From positions 7,978,088 through 8,042,087 of the forward strand of contig OZ026837.1 of assembly GCA_964023205.1 (NCBI GenBank): a stretch of DNA of 64,000 bases, written 5' to 3'. The position numbers were made by a program, and so were the translations under genes. Shown here in pieces: positions 36,716-51,415 of this stretch. The notes below the pieces were generated by a model. That model saw only the letters and a program-made list of their open reading frames with translations, had not been told where the DNA came from and searched no databases. This stretch comes from Lutraria lutraria. Its lineage: Eukaryota > Mollusca > Bivalvia > Venerida > Mactridae. Every line of letters starts with the position of its first letter. Within the stretch, counting starts at the first letter, position 1.

Positions 36716-38507
36716 AAGGTAAACAAAGCATGACCACGCCTTTTAGGGCCCAGATTTTCAGGGATGTCCATTGCTATCATGTGCAGTTTAAATGCTGAAG
36801 ACTAAATAATAGTAGAGATATTGCAAATCAAAGATGTTCAGCAACTCTCTGAGATTTTCCTCGGACATGGTCATATCTGGAATTTCAATAAAGTCCAAAG
36901 TAACCAGAGCATAGCAAATTCAACCTTGCTACTGACTTCTGTCCATGCCAACTACTTGTAAATAAAGTTGCATTCATGTACCAACAGCGCTTAAGGAGAA
37001 AATAAAAAATTAGATTTGTCGTAAAATCTTGACGCCAGGATATTCTAGAAATGTAATAACACCAAAAGTAACCATACCATACCAAATCTGCTTTCACCAC
37101 AGATTTCCATTGATGTATATTACTTGTCTGTAATGGTCCCATGTCTGTACTATCTACAATTAAAGAGTAAATGAAATATAAAAATTTGTTGTAAAGCACC
37201 CGCGCAAGTAAATTTTCTCTCAAACTGCCATTTCTAAAATGGTAATAACTTCCAAGGTAAACGAAGCATGGCCACGCCTTTTGTGTCCCTGATTTTCAGG
37301 GATGTCCATTGCTATCATGTGCAGTTTAAATGCTGAAGACTAAATAATGGTAGAGATATTGCAAATCAAAGATGTTCAGCAACTCACTGAGATTTTCCTC
37401 GGACATGGTCATTTCTAGAATTTCAATAAAGTCAAAAGTAAGCAGAGCATAGCAAATTCAACCTTGCTACTGACTTCTGTCCATGCCAACTACTTGTAAA
37501 TAAAGTTGCATTCATGTACCAACAGCGCTTAAGGAGAAAATAAAAAATTAGATTTGTCGTAAAATCTTGACGCCAGGATATTCTAGAAATGTAAAAACAC
37601 CAAAAGTAACCATACTATACCAAATCTGCATTCACCACAGATTTCCATTGATGTATATTACTTGTCTGTAATGGTCCCATGTCTGTACTATCTACAATTA
37701 AAGAGTAAATGAAAGATAAAAATTTGTCGTAAAGCACCTGCACAAGTAAATTTTCTCTCAAACTGCCATTTCTAAAATGCTAATAACTTCCAAGGTAAAC
37801 GAAGCATGGCCACGCCTTTTAGGGCCCAGATTTTCAGGGATGTCCATTGCTATCATGTGCAGTTTAAATGCTGAAGACTAAATAATGGTAGAGATATTGC
37901 AAATCAAAGATGTTCAGCAACTCACTGAGATTTTCCTCGGACATGGTCATTTCTAGAATTTCAATAAAGTCAAAAGTAAGCAGAGCATAGCAAATTCAAC
38001 CTTGCTACTGACTTCTGTCCATGCGAACTACTTGTAAATAAAGTTGCATTCATGTACCAACAGCGCTTAAGGAGAAAATAAAAAATTAGATTTGTCGTAA
38101 AATCTTGACGCCAGGATATTCTAGAAATGTAATAACACCAAAAGTAACCATACTATACCAAATCTGCATTCACCACAGATTTCCATTGATGTATATTACT
38201 TGTCTGTAATGGTCCCATGTCTGTACTATCTACAATTAAAGAGTAAATGAAAGATAAAAATTTGTCGTAAAGCACCCGCACAAGTAAATTTTCTCTCAAA
38301 CTGCCATTTCTAAAATGTTAATAACTTCCAAGGTAAACAAAGCATGGCCACGCCTTTTGTGTCCCTGATTTTCAGGCATGTCCATTACTAGCATGTGCAG
38401 TTTCAATGCTAAAGACTAAATAATGGTAGAGATATTGCAAATCAAAGATGTTCAGCAACTCTCTGAGATTTTCCTCGGACATGGTCATTTCTGGAATTTC
38501 AATAAAG
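36716..38507. repeat. Linker monomers 68 tail to 71
   Basis: This contains monomers anchored at 36894, 37432 and 37970. Monomer 69 has the rare TCATATCTGG upstream (near 36,872) and AAATGGTAATAAC (near 37,237), both found again only near 57,311 and 57,678. Monomer 70 has GCACCTGCAC near 37,734. Monomer 71 leads directly into the 12-monomer units. Confidence 0.7.
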
Positions 38508-41500
38508 TTCAAAGTAACCAGAGCATAGCAAATTCAACCTTGCTACTGACTTCTGTCCATGCCAACTACTTGTAAATAAAGTTGCATTCATGTACCAACA
38601 GCGCTTAAGGAGAAAATAAACAATTAGATTTGTCGTAAAATCTTGACGCCAGGATATTCTAGAAATGTAATAACACCAAAAGTAACCATACCATACCAAA
38701 TCTGCTTTCACCATAGATTTCCATTGATGTATATTACTTGTCTGTAATGGTCCCATGTCTGTACTATCTACAATTAAAGAGTAAATGAAAGATAAAAATT
38801 TGTTGTAAAGCACCCGCACAAGTAAATTTTCTCTCAAACTGCCATTTCTAAAATGTTAATAACTTCCAAGGTAAACGAAGCATGGCCACGCCTTTTAGGG
38901 CCCAGATTTTCAGGGATGTCCATTGCTATTATGTGCAGTTTAAATGCTGAAGACCAAATAATGGTAGAGATATTGCAAATCAAAGATGTTCAGCAACTCA
39001 CTGAGATTTTCCTCGGACATGGTCATTTCTAGAATTTCAATAAAGTCAAAAGTAAGCAGAGCATAGCAAATTCAACCTTGCTACTGACTTCTGTCCATGC
39101 GAACTACTTGTAAATAAAGTTGCATTCATGTACCAACAGCGCTTAAGGAGAAAATAAAAAATTAGATTTGTCGTAAAATCTTGACGCCAGGATATTCTAG
39201 AAATATTATAACACCAAAAGTAACCATACTATACCAAATCTGCATTCACCACAGATTTCCATTGATGTATATTACTTGTCTGTAATGGTCCCATGCCTGT
39301 ACTATCTACAATTAAAGAGTAAATGAAAGATAAAAATTTGTCGTAAAGCACCCGCACAAGTAAATTTTCTCTCAAACTGCCATTTCTAAAATGTTAATAA
39401 CTTCCAAGGTAAACAAAGCATGGCCACGCCTTTTGTGTCCCTGATTTTAAGGCATGTCCATTACTATCATGTGCAGTTTAAATGCTGAAGAATAAATAAT
39501 GGTAGAGATATTGCAAATCAAAGATGTTCAGCAACTCTCTGAGATTTTCCTCGGACATGGTCATTTCTGGAATTTCAATAAAGTCCAAAGTAACCAGAGC
39601 ATAGCAAATTCAACCTTGCTACTGACTTCTGTCCATGCCAACTACTTGTAAATAAAGTTGCATTCATGTACCAACAGCGCTTAAGGAGAAAATAAAAAAT
39701 TAGATTTGTCGTAAAATCTTGACGCCAGGATATTCTAGAAATGTAATAACACCAAAAGTAACCATACCATACCAAATCTGCTTTCACCACAGATTTCCAT
39801 TGATGTATATTACTTGTCTGTAATGGTCCCATGTCTGTACTATCTACAATTAAAGAGTAAATGAAAGATAAAAATTTGTCGTAAAGCTCCCGCACAAGTA
39901 AATTTTCTCTCAAACTGCCATTTCTAAAATGTTAATAACTTCCAAGGTAAACGAAGCATGGCCACGCCTTTTGTGTCCCTGATTTTCAGGCATGTCCATT
40001 ACTAGCATGTGCAGTTTCAATGCTAAAGACTAAATAATGGTAGAGATATTGCAAATCAAAGATGTTCAGCAACTCACTGAGATTTTCCTCGGACATGGTC
40101 ATTTCTAGAATTTCAATAAAGTCAAAAGTAAGCAGAGCATAGCAAATTCAACCTTGCTACTGACTTCTGTCCATGCCAACTACTTGTAAATAAAGTTGCA
40201 TTCATGTACCAACAGCGCTTAAGGAGAAAATAAAAAATTAGATTTGTCGTAAAATCTTGACGCCAGGATATTCTAGAAATGTAATAACACCAAAAGTAAC
40301 CATACCATACCAAATCTGCTTTCACCACAGATTTCCATTGATGTATATTACTTGTCTGTAATGATCCCATGTCTGTACTATCTACAATTAAAGAGTAAAT
40401 GAAATATAAAAATTTGTTGTAAAGCACCCGCGCAAGTAAATTTTCTCTCAAACTGCCATTTCTAAAATGTTAATAACTTCCAAGGTAACAAGGCATGGCC
40501 ACGCCTTTTGTGTCCCTGATTTTCAGGGATGTCCATTGCTATCATGTGCAGTTTAAATGCTGAAGACTAAATAATGGTAGAGATATTGCAAATCAAAGAT
40601 GTTCAGCAACTCACTGAGATTTTCCTCGGACATGGTCATTTCTAGAATTTCAATAAAGTCAAAAGTAAGCAGAGCATAGCAAATTCAACCTTGCTACTGA
40701 CTTCTGTCCATGCCAACTACTTGTAAATAAAGTTGCATTCATGTACCAACAGCGCTTAAGGAGAAAATAAAAAATTAGATTTGTCGTAAAATCTTGACGC
40801 CAGGATATTCTAGAAATGTAAAAACACCAAAAGTAACCATACTATACCAAATCTGCATTCACCACAGATTTCCATTGATGTATATAACTTGTCTGTAATG
40901 GTCCCATGTCTGTACTATCTACAATTAAAGAGTAAATGAAAGATAAAAATTTGTCGTAAAGCACCCGCACAAGTAAATTTTCTCTCAAACTGCCATTTCT
41001 AAAATGCTAATAACTTCCAAGGTAAACGAAGCATGGCCACGCCTTTTAGGGCCCAGATTTTCAGGGATGTCCATTGCTATCATGTGCAGTTTAAATGCTG
41101 AAGACTAAATAATGGTAGAGATATTGCAAATCAAAGATGTTCAGCAACTCACTGAGATTTTCCTCGGACATGGTCATTTCTAGAATTTCAATAAAGTCAA
41201 AAGTAAGCAGAGCATAGCAAATTCAACCTTGCTACTGACTTCTGTCCATGCGAACTACTTGTAAATAAAGTTGCATTCATGTACCAACAGCGCTTAAGGA
41301 GAAAATAAAAAATTAGATTTGTCGTAAAATCTTGACGCCAGGATATTCTAGAAATGTAATAACACCAAAAGTAACCATACTATACCAAATCTGCATTCAC
41401 CACAGATTTCCATTGATGTATATTACTTGTCTGTAATGGTCCCATGTCTGTACTATCTACAATTAAAGAGTAAATGAAAGATAAAAATTTGTCGTAAAGC

Positions 41501-44500
41501 ACCCGCACAAGTAAATTTTCTCTCAAACTGCCATTTCTAAAATGTTAATAACTTCCAAGGTAAACAAAGCATGGCCACGCCTTTTGTGTCCCTGATTTTA
41601 AGGCATGTCCATTACTATCATGTGCAGTTTAAATGCTGAAGACTAAATAATGGTAGAGATATTGCAAATCAAAGATGTTCAGCAACTCTCTGAGATTTTC
41701 CTCGGACATGGTCATTTCTGGAATTTCAATAAAGTCCAAAGTAAGCAGAGCATAGCAAATTCAACCTTGCTACTGACTTCTGTCCATGCCAACTACTTGT
41801 AAATAAAGTTGCATTCATGTACCAACAGCGCTTAAGGAGAAAATAAACAATAAGATTTGTCGTAAAATCTTGACGCCAGGATATTCTAGAAATGTAATAA
41901 CACCAAAAGTAACCATACCATACCAAATCTGCTTTCACCACAGATTTCCATTGATGTATATTACTTGTCTGTAATGGTCCCATGTCTGTACTATCTACAA
42001 TTAAAGAGTAAATGAAAGATAAAAATTTGTTGTAAAGCACCCGCGCAAGTAAATTTTCTCTCAAACTGCCATTTCTAAAATGTTAATAACTTCCAAGGTA
42101 AACGAAGCATGGCCACGCCTTTTGTGTCCCTGATTTTCAGGCATGTCCATTACTAGCATGTGCAGTTTCAATGCTAAAGACTAAATAATGGTAGAGATAT
42201 TGCAAATCAAAGATGTTCAGCAACTCACTGAGATTTTCCTCGGACATTGTCATTTCTAGAATTTCAATAAAGTCAAAAGTAAGCAGAGCATAGCAAATTC
42301 AACCTTGCTACTGACTTCTGTCCATGCGAACTACTTGTAAATAAAGTTGCATTCATGTACCAACAGCGCTTAAGGAGAAAATAAAAAATTAGATTTGTCG
42401 TAAAATCTTGACGCCAGGATATTCTAGAAATGTAATAACACCAAAAGTAACCATACTATACCAAATCTGCATTCACCACAGATTTCCATTGATGTATATT
42501 ACTTGTCTGTAATGGTCCCATGTCTGTACTATCTACAATTAAAGAGTAAATGAAAGATAAAAATTTGTTGTAAAGCACCCGCGCAAGTAAATTTTCTCTC
42601 AAACTGCCATTTCTAAAATGTTAATAACTTCCAAGGTAAACGAAGCATGGCCACGCCTTTTGTGTCCCTGATTTTCAGGCATGTCCATTACTAGCATGTG
42701 CAGTTTCAATGCTAAAGACTAAATAATGGTAGAGATATTGCAAATCAAAGATGTTCAGCAACTCACTGAGATTTTCCTCGGACATGGTCATTTCTAGAAT
42801 TTCAATAAAGTCAAAAGTAAGCAGAGCATAGCAAATTCAACCTTGCTACTGACTTCTGTCCATGCCAACTACTTGTAAATAAAGTTGCATTCATGTACCA
42901 ACAGCGCTTAAGGAGAAAATAAAAAATTAGATTTGTCGTAAAATCTTGACGCCAGGATATTCTAGAAATGTAAAAACACCAAAAGTAACCATACTATACC
43001 AAATCTGCATTCACCACAGATTTCCATTGATGTATATTACTTGTCTGTAATGGTCCCATGTCTGTACTATCTACAATTAAAGAGTAAATGAAAGATAAAA
43101 ATTTGTCGTAAAGCACCCGCACAAGTAAATTTTCTCTCAAACTGCCATTTCTAAAATGCTAATAACTTCCAAGGTAAACGAAGCATGGCCACGCCTTTTA
43201 GGGCCCAGATTTTCAGGGATGTCCATTGCTATCATGTGCAGTTTAAATGCTGAAGACTAAATAATGGTAGAGATATTGCAAATCAAAGATGTTCAGCAAC
43301 TCACTGAGATTTTCCTCGGACATGGTCATTTCTAGAATTTCAATAAAGTCAAAAGTAAGCAGAGCATAGCAAATTCAACCTTGCTACTGACTTCTGTCCA
43401 TGCCAACTACTTGTAAATAAAGTTGCATTCATGTACCAACAGCGCTTAAGGAGAAAATAAAAAATTAGATTTGTCGTAAAATCTTGACGCCAGGATATTC
43501 TAGAAATGTAATAACACCAAAAGTAACCATACCATACCAAATCTGCTTTCACCACAGATTTCCATTGATGTATATTACTTGTCTGTAATGGTCCCATGTC
43601 TGTACTATCTACAATTAAAGAGTAAATGAAATATAAAAATTTGTTGTAAAGCACCCGCGCAAGTAAATTTTCTCTCAAACTGCCATTTCTAAAATGTTAA
43701 TAACTTCCAAGGTAACAAGGCATGGCCACGCCTTTTGTGTCCCTGATTTTCAGGGATGTCCATTGCTATCATGTGCAGTTTAAATGCTGAAGACTAAATA
43801 ATGGTAGAGATATTGCAAATCAAAGATGTTCAGCAACTCTCTGAGATTTTCCTCGGACATGGTCATTTCTAGAATTTCAATAAAGTCAAAAGTAAGCAGA
43901 GCATAGCAAATTCAACCTTGCTACTGACTTCTGTCCATGCCAACTACTTGTAAATAAAGTTGCATTCATGTACCAACAGCGCTTAAGGAGAAAATAAAAA
44001 ATTAGATTTGTCGTAAAATCTTGACGCCAGGATATTCTAGAAATGTAAAAACACCAAAAGTAACCATACCATACCAAATCTGCATTCACCACAGATTTCC
44101 ATTGATGTATATTACTTGTCTGTAATGGTCCCATGTCTGTACTATCTACAATTAAAGAGTAAATGAAAGATAAAAATTTGTCGTAAAGCACCCGCACAAG
44201 TAAATTTTCTCTCAAACTGCCATTTCTAAAATGCTAATAACTTCCAAGGTAAACGAAGCATGGCCACGCCTTTTGTGTCCCTGATTTTCAGGGATGTCCA
44301 TTGCTATCATGTGCAGTTTAAATGCTGAAGACTAAATAATGGTAGAGATATTGCAAATCAAAGATGTTCAGCAACTCACTGAGATTTTCCTCGGACATGG
44401 TCATTTCTAGAATTTCAATAAAGTCAAAAGTAAGCAGAGCATAGCAAATTCAACCTTGCTACTGACTTCTGTCCATGCGAACTACTTGTAAATAAAGTTG

Positions 44501-44961
44501 CATTCATGTACCAACAGCGCTTAAGGAGAAAATAAAAAATTAGATTTGTCGTAAAATCTTGACGCCAGGATATTCTAGAAATGTAATAACACCAAAAGTA
44601 ACCATACTATACCAAATCTGCATTCACCACAGATTTTCATTGATGTATATTACTTGTCTGTAATGGTCCCATGTCTGTACTATCTACAATTAAAGAGTAA
44701 ATGAAAGATAAAAATTTGTCGTAAAGCACCCGCACAAGTAAATTTTCTCTCAAACTGCCATTTCTAAAATGTTAATAACTTCCAAGGTAAACAAAGCATG
44801 GCCACGCCTTTTGTGTCCCTGATTTTAAGGCATGTCCATTACTATCATGTGCAGTTTAAATGCTGAAGACTAAATAATGGTAGAGATATTGCAAATCAAA
44901 GATGTTCAGCAACTCTCTGAGATTTTCCTCGGACATGGTCATTTCTGGAATTTCAATAAAG
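38508..44961. repeat. Twelve-monomer higher-order repeat, unit I (6,454 bp)
   Basis: Twelve monomers, anchors 38508 to 44424, in an order that recurs 6,454 and 19,901 bp downstream. Diagnostic rare variants in order are GCTATTATGTG (38,925), AAATATTATAAC (39,201), CATGCCTGT (39,293), GAAGAATAAATAATG (39,487), AATGATCCC (40,361), GTAACAAGGCATGG (40,486), GTATATAACTTG (40,880), AAACAATAAGATT (41,846) and GGACATTGTCATT (42,242). The length is two bases below 12 x 538 because two monomers carry the AACAAGG one-base deletion. A private T in GTTCAAAG is at about 38,509. Confidence 0.88.
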
Positions 44962-47900
44962 TCCAAAGTAACCAGAGCATAGCAAATTCAACCTTGCTAC
45001 TGACTTCTGTCCATGCCAACTACTTGTAAATAAAGTTGCATTCATGTACCAACAGCGCTTAAGGAGAAAATAAACAATTAGATTTGTCGTAAAATCTTGA
45101 CGCCAGGATATTCTAGAAATGTAATAACACCAAAAGTAACCATACCATACCAAATCTGCTTTCACCATAGATTTCCATTGATGTATATTACTTGTCTGTA
45201 ATGGTCCCATGTCTGTACTATCTACAATTAAAGAGTAAATGAAAGATAAAAATTTGTTGTAAAGCACCCGCACAAGTAAATTTTCTCTCAAACTGCCATT
45301 TCTAAAATGTTAATAACTTCCAAGGTAAACGAAGCATGGCCACGCCTTTTAGGGCCCAGATTTTCAGGGATGTCCATTGCTATTATGTGCAGTTTAAATG
45401 CTGAAGACCAAATAATGGTAGAGATATTGCAAATCAAAGATGTTCAGCAACTCACTGAGATTTTCCTCGGACATGGTCATTTCTAGAATTTCAATAAAGT
45501 CAAAAGTAAGCAGAGCATAGCAAATTCAACCTTGCTACTGACTTCTGTCCATGCGAACTACTTGTAAATAAAGTTGCATTCATGTACCAACAGCGCTTAA
45601 GGAGAAAATAAAAAATTAGATTTGTCGTAAAATCTTGACGCCAGGATATTCTAGAAATATTATAACACCAAAAGTAACCATACTATACCAAATCTGCATT
45701 CACCACAGATTTCCATTGATGTATATTACTTGTCTGTAATGGTCCCATGCCTGTACTATCTACAATTAAAGAGTAAATGAAAGATAAAAATTTGTCGTAA
45801 AGCACCCGCACAAGTAAATTTTCTCTCAAACTGCCATTTCTAAAATGTTAATAACTTCCAAGGTAAACAAAGCATGGCCACGCCTTTTGTGTCCCTGATT
45901 TTAAGGCATGTCCATTACTATCATGTGCAGTTTAAATGCTGAAGAATAAATAATGGTAGAGATATTGCAAATCAAAGATGTTCAGCAACTCTCTGAGATT
46001 TTCCTCGGACATGGTCATTTCTGGAATTTCAATAAAGTCCAAAGTAACCAGAGCATAGCAAATTCAACCTTGCTACTGACTTCTGTCCATGCCAACTACT
46101 TGTAAATAAAGTTGCATTCATGTACCAACAGCGCTTAAGGAGAAAATAAAAAATTAGATTTGTCGTAAAATCTTGACGCCAGGATATTCTAGAAATGTAA
46201 TAACACCAAAAGTAACCATACCATACCAAATCTGCTTTCACCACAGATTTCCATTGATGTATATTACTTGTCTGTAATGGTCCCATGTCTGTACTATCTA
46301 CAATTAAAGAGTAAATGAAAGATAAAAATTTGTCGTAAAGCTCCCGCACAAGTAAATTTTCTCTCAAACTGCCATTTCTAAAATGTTAATAACTTCCAAG
46401 GTAAACGAAGCATGGCCACGCCTTTTGTGTCCCTGATTTTCAGGCATGTCCATTACTAGCATGTGCAGTTTCAATGCTAAAGACTAAATAATGGTAGAGA
46501 TATTGCAAATCAAAGATGTTCAGCAACTCACTGAGATTTTCCTCGGACATGGTCATTTCTAGAATTTCAATAAAGTCAAAAGTAAGCAGAGCATAGCAAA
46601 TTCAACCTTGCTACTGACTTCTGTCCATGCCAACTACTTGTAAATAAAGTTGCATTCATGTACCAACAGCGCTTAAGGAGAAAATAAAAAATTAGATTTG
46701 TCGTAAAATCTTGACGCCAGGATATTCTAGAAATGTAATAACACCAAAAGTAACCATACCATACCAAATCTGCTTTCACCACAGATTTCCATTGATGTAT
46801 ATTACTTGTCTGTAATGATCCCATGTCTGTACTATCTACAATTAAAGAGTAAATGAAATATAAAAATTTGTTGTAAAGCACCCGCGCAAGTAAATTTTCT
46901 CTCAAACTGCCATTTCTAAAATGTTAATAACTTCCAAGGTAACAAGGCATGGCCACGCCTTTTGTGTCCCTGATTTTCAGGGATGTCCATTGCTATCATG
47001 TGCAGTTTAAATGCTGAAGACTAAATAATGGTAGAGATATTGCAAATCAAAGATGTTCAGCAACTCACTGAGATTTTCCTCGGACATGGTCATTTCTAGA
47101 ATTTCAATAAAGTCAAAAGTAAGCAGAGCATAGCAAATTCAACCTTGCTACTGACTTCTGTCCATGCCAACTACTTGTAAATAAAGTTGCATTCATGTAC
47201 CAACAGCGCTTAAGGAGAAAATAAAAAATTAGATTTGTCGTAAAATCTTGACGCCAGGATATTCTAGAAATGTAAAAACACCAAAAGTAACCATACTATA
47301 CCAAATCTGCATTCACCACAGATTTCCATTGATGTATATAACTTGTCTGTAATGGTCCCATGTCTGTACTATCTACAATTAAAGAGTAAATGAAAGATAA
47401 AAATTTGTCGTAAAGCACCCGCACAAGTAAATTTTCTCTCAAACTGCCATTTCTAAAATGCTAATAACTTCCAAGGTAAACGAAGCATGGCCACGCCTTT
47501 TAGGGCCCAGATTTTCAGGGATGTCCATTGCTATCATGTGCAGTTTAAATGCTGAAGACTAAATAATGGTAGAGATATTGCAAATCAAAGATGTTCAGCA
47601 ACTCACTGAGATTTTCCTCGGACATGGTCATTTCTAGAATTTCAATAAAGTCAAAAGTAAGCAGAGCATAGCAAATTCAACCTTGCTACTGACTTCTGTC
47701 CATGCGAACTACTTGTAAATAAAGTTGCATTCATGTACCAACAGCGCTTAAGGAGAAAATAAAAAATTAGATTTGTCGTAAAATCTTGACGCCAGGATAT
47801 TCTAGAAATGTAATAACACCAAAAGTAACCATACTATACCAAATCTGCATTCACCACAGATTTCCATTGATGTATATTACTTGTCTGTAATGGTCCCATG

Positions 47901-50900
47901 TCTGTACTATCTACAATTAAAGAGTAAATGAAAGATAAAAATTTGTCGTAAAGCACCCGCACAAGTAAATTTTCTCTCAAACTGCCATTTCTAAAATGTT
48001 AATAACTTCCAAGGTAAACAAAGCATGGCCACGCCTTTTGTGTCCCTGATTTTAAGGCATGTCCATTACTATCATGTGCAGTTTAAATGCTGAAGACTAA
48101 ATAATGGTAGAGATATTGCAAATCAAAGATGTTCAGCAACTCTCTGAGATTTTCCTCGGACATGGTCATTTCTGGAATTTCAATAAAGTCCAAAGTAACC
48201 AGAGCATAGCAAATTCAACCTTGCTACTGACTTCTGTCCATGCCAACTACTTGTAAATAAAGTTGCATTCATGTACCAACAGCGCTTAAGGAGAAAATAA
48301 ACAATAAGATTTGTCGTAAAATCTTGACGCCAGGATATTCTAGAAATGTAATAACACCAAAAGTAACCATACCATACCAAATCTGCTTTCACCACAGATT
48401 TCCATTGATGTATATTACTTGTCTGTAATGGTCCCATGTCTGTACTATCTACAATTAAAGAGTAAATGAAAGATAAAAATTTGTTGTAAAGCACCCGCGC
48501 AAGTAAATTTTCTCTCAAACTGCCATTTCTAAAATGTTAATAACTTCCAAGGTAAACGAAGCATGGCCACGCCTTTTGTGTCCCTGATTTTCAGGCATGT
48601 CCATTACTAGCATGTGCAGTTTCAATGCTAAAGACTAAATAATGGTAGAGATATTGCAAATCAAAGATGTTCAGCAACTCACTGAGATTTTCCTCGGACA
48701 TTGTCATTTCTAGAATTTCAATAAAGTCAAAAGTAAGCAGAGCATAGCAAATTCAACCTTGCTACTGACTTCTGTCCATGCGAACTACTTGTAAATAAAG
48801 TTGCATTCATGTACCAACAGCGCTTAAGGAGAAAATAAAAAATTAGATTTGTCGTAAAATCTTGACGCCAGGATATTCTAGAAATGTAATAACACCAAAA
48901 GTAACCATACTATACCAAATCTGCATTCACCACAGATTTCCATTGATGTATATTACTTGTCTGTAATGGTCCCATGTCTGTACTATCTACAATTAAAGAG
49001 TAAATGAAAGATAAAAATTTGTTGTAAAGCACCCGCGCAAGTAAATTTTCTCTCAAACTGCCATTTCTAAAATGTTAATAACTTCCAAGGTAAACGAAGC
49101 ATGGCCACGCCTTTTGTGTCCCTGATTTTCAGGCATGTCCATTACTAGCATGTGCAGTTTCAATGCTAAAGACTAAATAATGGTAGAGATATTGCAAATC
49201 AAAGATGTTCAGCAACTCACTGAGATTTTCCTCGGACATGGTCATTTCTAGAATTTCAATAAAGTCAAAAGTAAGCAGAGCATAGCAAATTCAACCTTGC
49301 TACTGACTTCTGTCCATGCCAACTACTTGTAAATAAAGTTGCATTCATGTACCAACAGCGCTTAAGGAGAAAATAAAAAATTAGATTTGTCGTAAAATCT
49401 TGACGCCAGGATATTCTAGAAATGTAAAAACACCAAAAGTAACCATACTATACCAAATCTGCATTCACCACAGATTTCCATTGATGTATATTACTTGTCT
49501 GTAATGGTCCCATGTCTGTACTATCTACAATTAAAGAGTAAATGAAAGATAAAAATTTGTCGTAAAGCACCCGCACAAGTAAATTTTCTCTCAAACTGCC
49601 ATTTCTAAAATGCTAATAACTTCCAAGGTAAACGAAGCATGGCCACGCCTTTTAGGGCCCAGATTTTCAGGGATGTCCATTGCTATCATGTGCAGTTTAA
49701 ATGCTGAAGACTAAATAATGGTAGAGATATTGCAAATCAAAGATGTTCAGCAACTCACTGAGATTTTCCTCGGACATGGTCATTTCTAGAATTTCAATAA
49801 AGTCAAAAGTAAGCAGAGCATAGCAAATTCAACCTTGCTACTGACTTCTGTCCATGCCAACTACTTGTAAATAAAGTTGCATTCATGTACCAACAGCGCT
49901 TAAGGAGAAAATAAAAAATTAGATTTGTCGTAAAATCTTGACGCCAGGATATTCTAGAAATGTAATAACACCAAAAGTAACCATACCATACCAAATCTGC
50001 TTTCACCACAGATTTCCATTGATGTATATTACTTGTCTGTAATGGTCCCATGTCTGTACTATCTACAATTAAAGAGTAAATGAAATATAAAAATTTGTTG
50101 TAAAGCACCCGCGCAAGTAAATTTTCTCTCAAACTGCCATTTCTAAAATGTTAATAACTTCCAAGGTAACAAGGCATGGCCACGCCTTTTGTGTCCCTGA
50201 TTTTCAGGGATGTCCATTGCTATCATGTGCAGTTTAAATGCTGAAGACTAAATAATGGTAGAGATATTGCAAATCAAAGATGTTCAGCAACTCTCTGAGA
50301 TTTTCCTCGGACATGGTCATTTCTAGAATTTCAATAAAGTCAAAAGTAAGCAGAGCATAGCAAATTCAACCTTGCTACTGACTTCTGTCCATGCCAACTA
50401 CTTGTAAATAAAGTTGCATTCATGTACCAACAGCGCTTAAGGAGAAAATAAAAAATTAGATTTGTCGTAAAATCTTGACGCCAGGATATTCTAGAAATGT
50501 AAAAACACCAAAAGTAACCATACCATACCAAATCTGCATTCACCACAGATTTCCATTGATGTATATTACTTGTCTGTAATGGTCCCATGTCTGTACTATC
50601 TACAATTAAAGAGTAAATGAAAGATAAAAATTTGTCGTAAAGCACCCGCACAAGTAAATTTTCTCTCAAACTGCCATTTCTAAAATGCTAATAACTTCCA
50701 AGGTAAACGAAGCATGGCCACGCCTTTTAGGGCCCAGATTTTCAGGGATGTCCATTGCTATCATGTGCAGTTTAAATGCTGAAGACTAAATAATGGTAGA
50801 GATATTGCAAATCAAAGATGTTCAGCAACTCACTGAGATTTTCCTCGGACATGGTCATTTCTAGAATTTCAATAAAGTCAAAAGTAAGCAGAGCATAGCA

Positions 50901-51415
50901 AATTCAACCTTGCTACTGACTTCTGTCCATGCGAACTACTTGTAAATAAAGTTGCATTCATGTACCAACAGCGCTTAAGGAGAAAATAAAAAATTAGATT
51001 TGTCGTAAAATCTTGACGCCAGGATATTCTAGAAATGTAATAACACCAAAAGTAACCATACTATACCAAATCTGCATTCACCACAGATTTCCATTGATGT
51101 ATATTACTTGTCTGTAATGGTCCCATGTCTGTACTATCTACAATTAAAGAGTAAATGAAAGATAAAAATTTGTCGTAAAGCACCCGCACAAGTAAATTTT
51201 CTCTCAAACTGCCATTTCTAAAATGTTAATAACTTCCAAGGTAAACGAAGCATGGCCACGCCTTTTGTGTCCCTGATTTTAAGGCATGTCCATTACTATC
51301 ATGTGCAGTTTAAATGCTGAAGACTAAATAATGGTAGAGATATTGCAAATCAAAGATGTTCAGCAACTCTCTGAGATTTTCCTCGGACATGGTCATTTCT
51401 GGAATTTCAATAAAG
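44962..51415. repeat. Twelve-monomer higher-order repeat, unit II (6,454 bp)
   Basis: Tandem copy of unit I, with all the diagnostic rare variants in the same order 6,454 bp later. Examples are GCTATTATGTG near 45,379, AAATATTATAAC near 45,656 and GGACATTGTCATT near 48,696. Differences from unit I include the last-but-one tail, AGGGCCC (near 50,729) against GTGTCCC (near 44,275), and the absence of the AGATTTTCATTG variant seen near 44,632. Confidence 0.88.
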
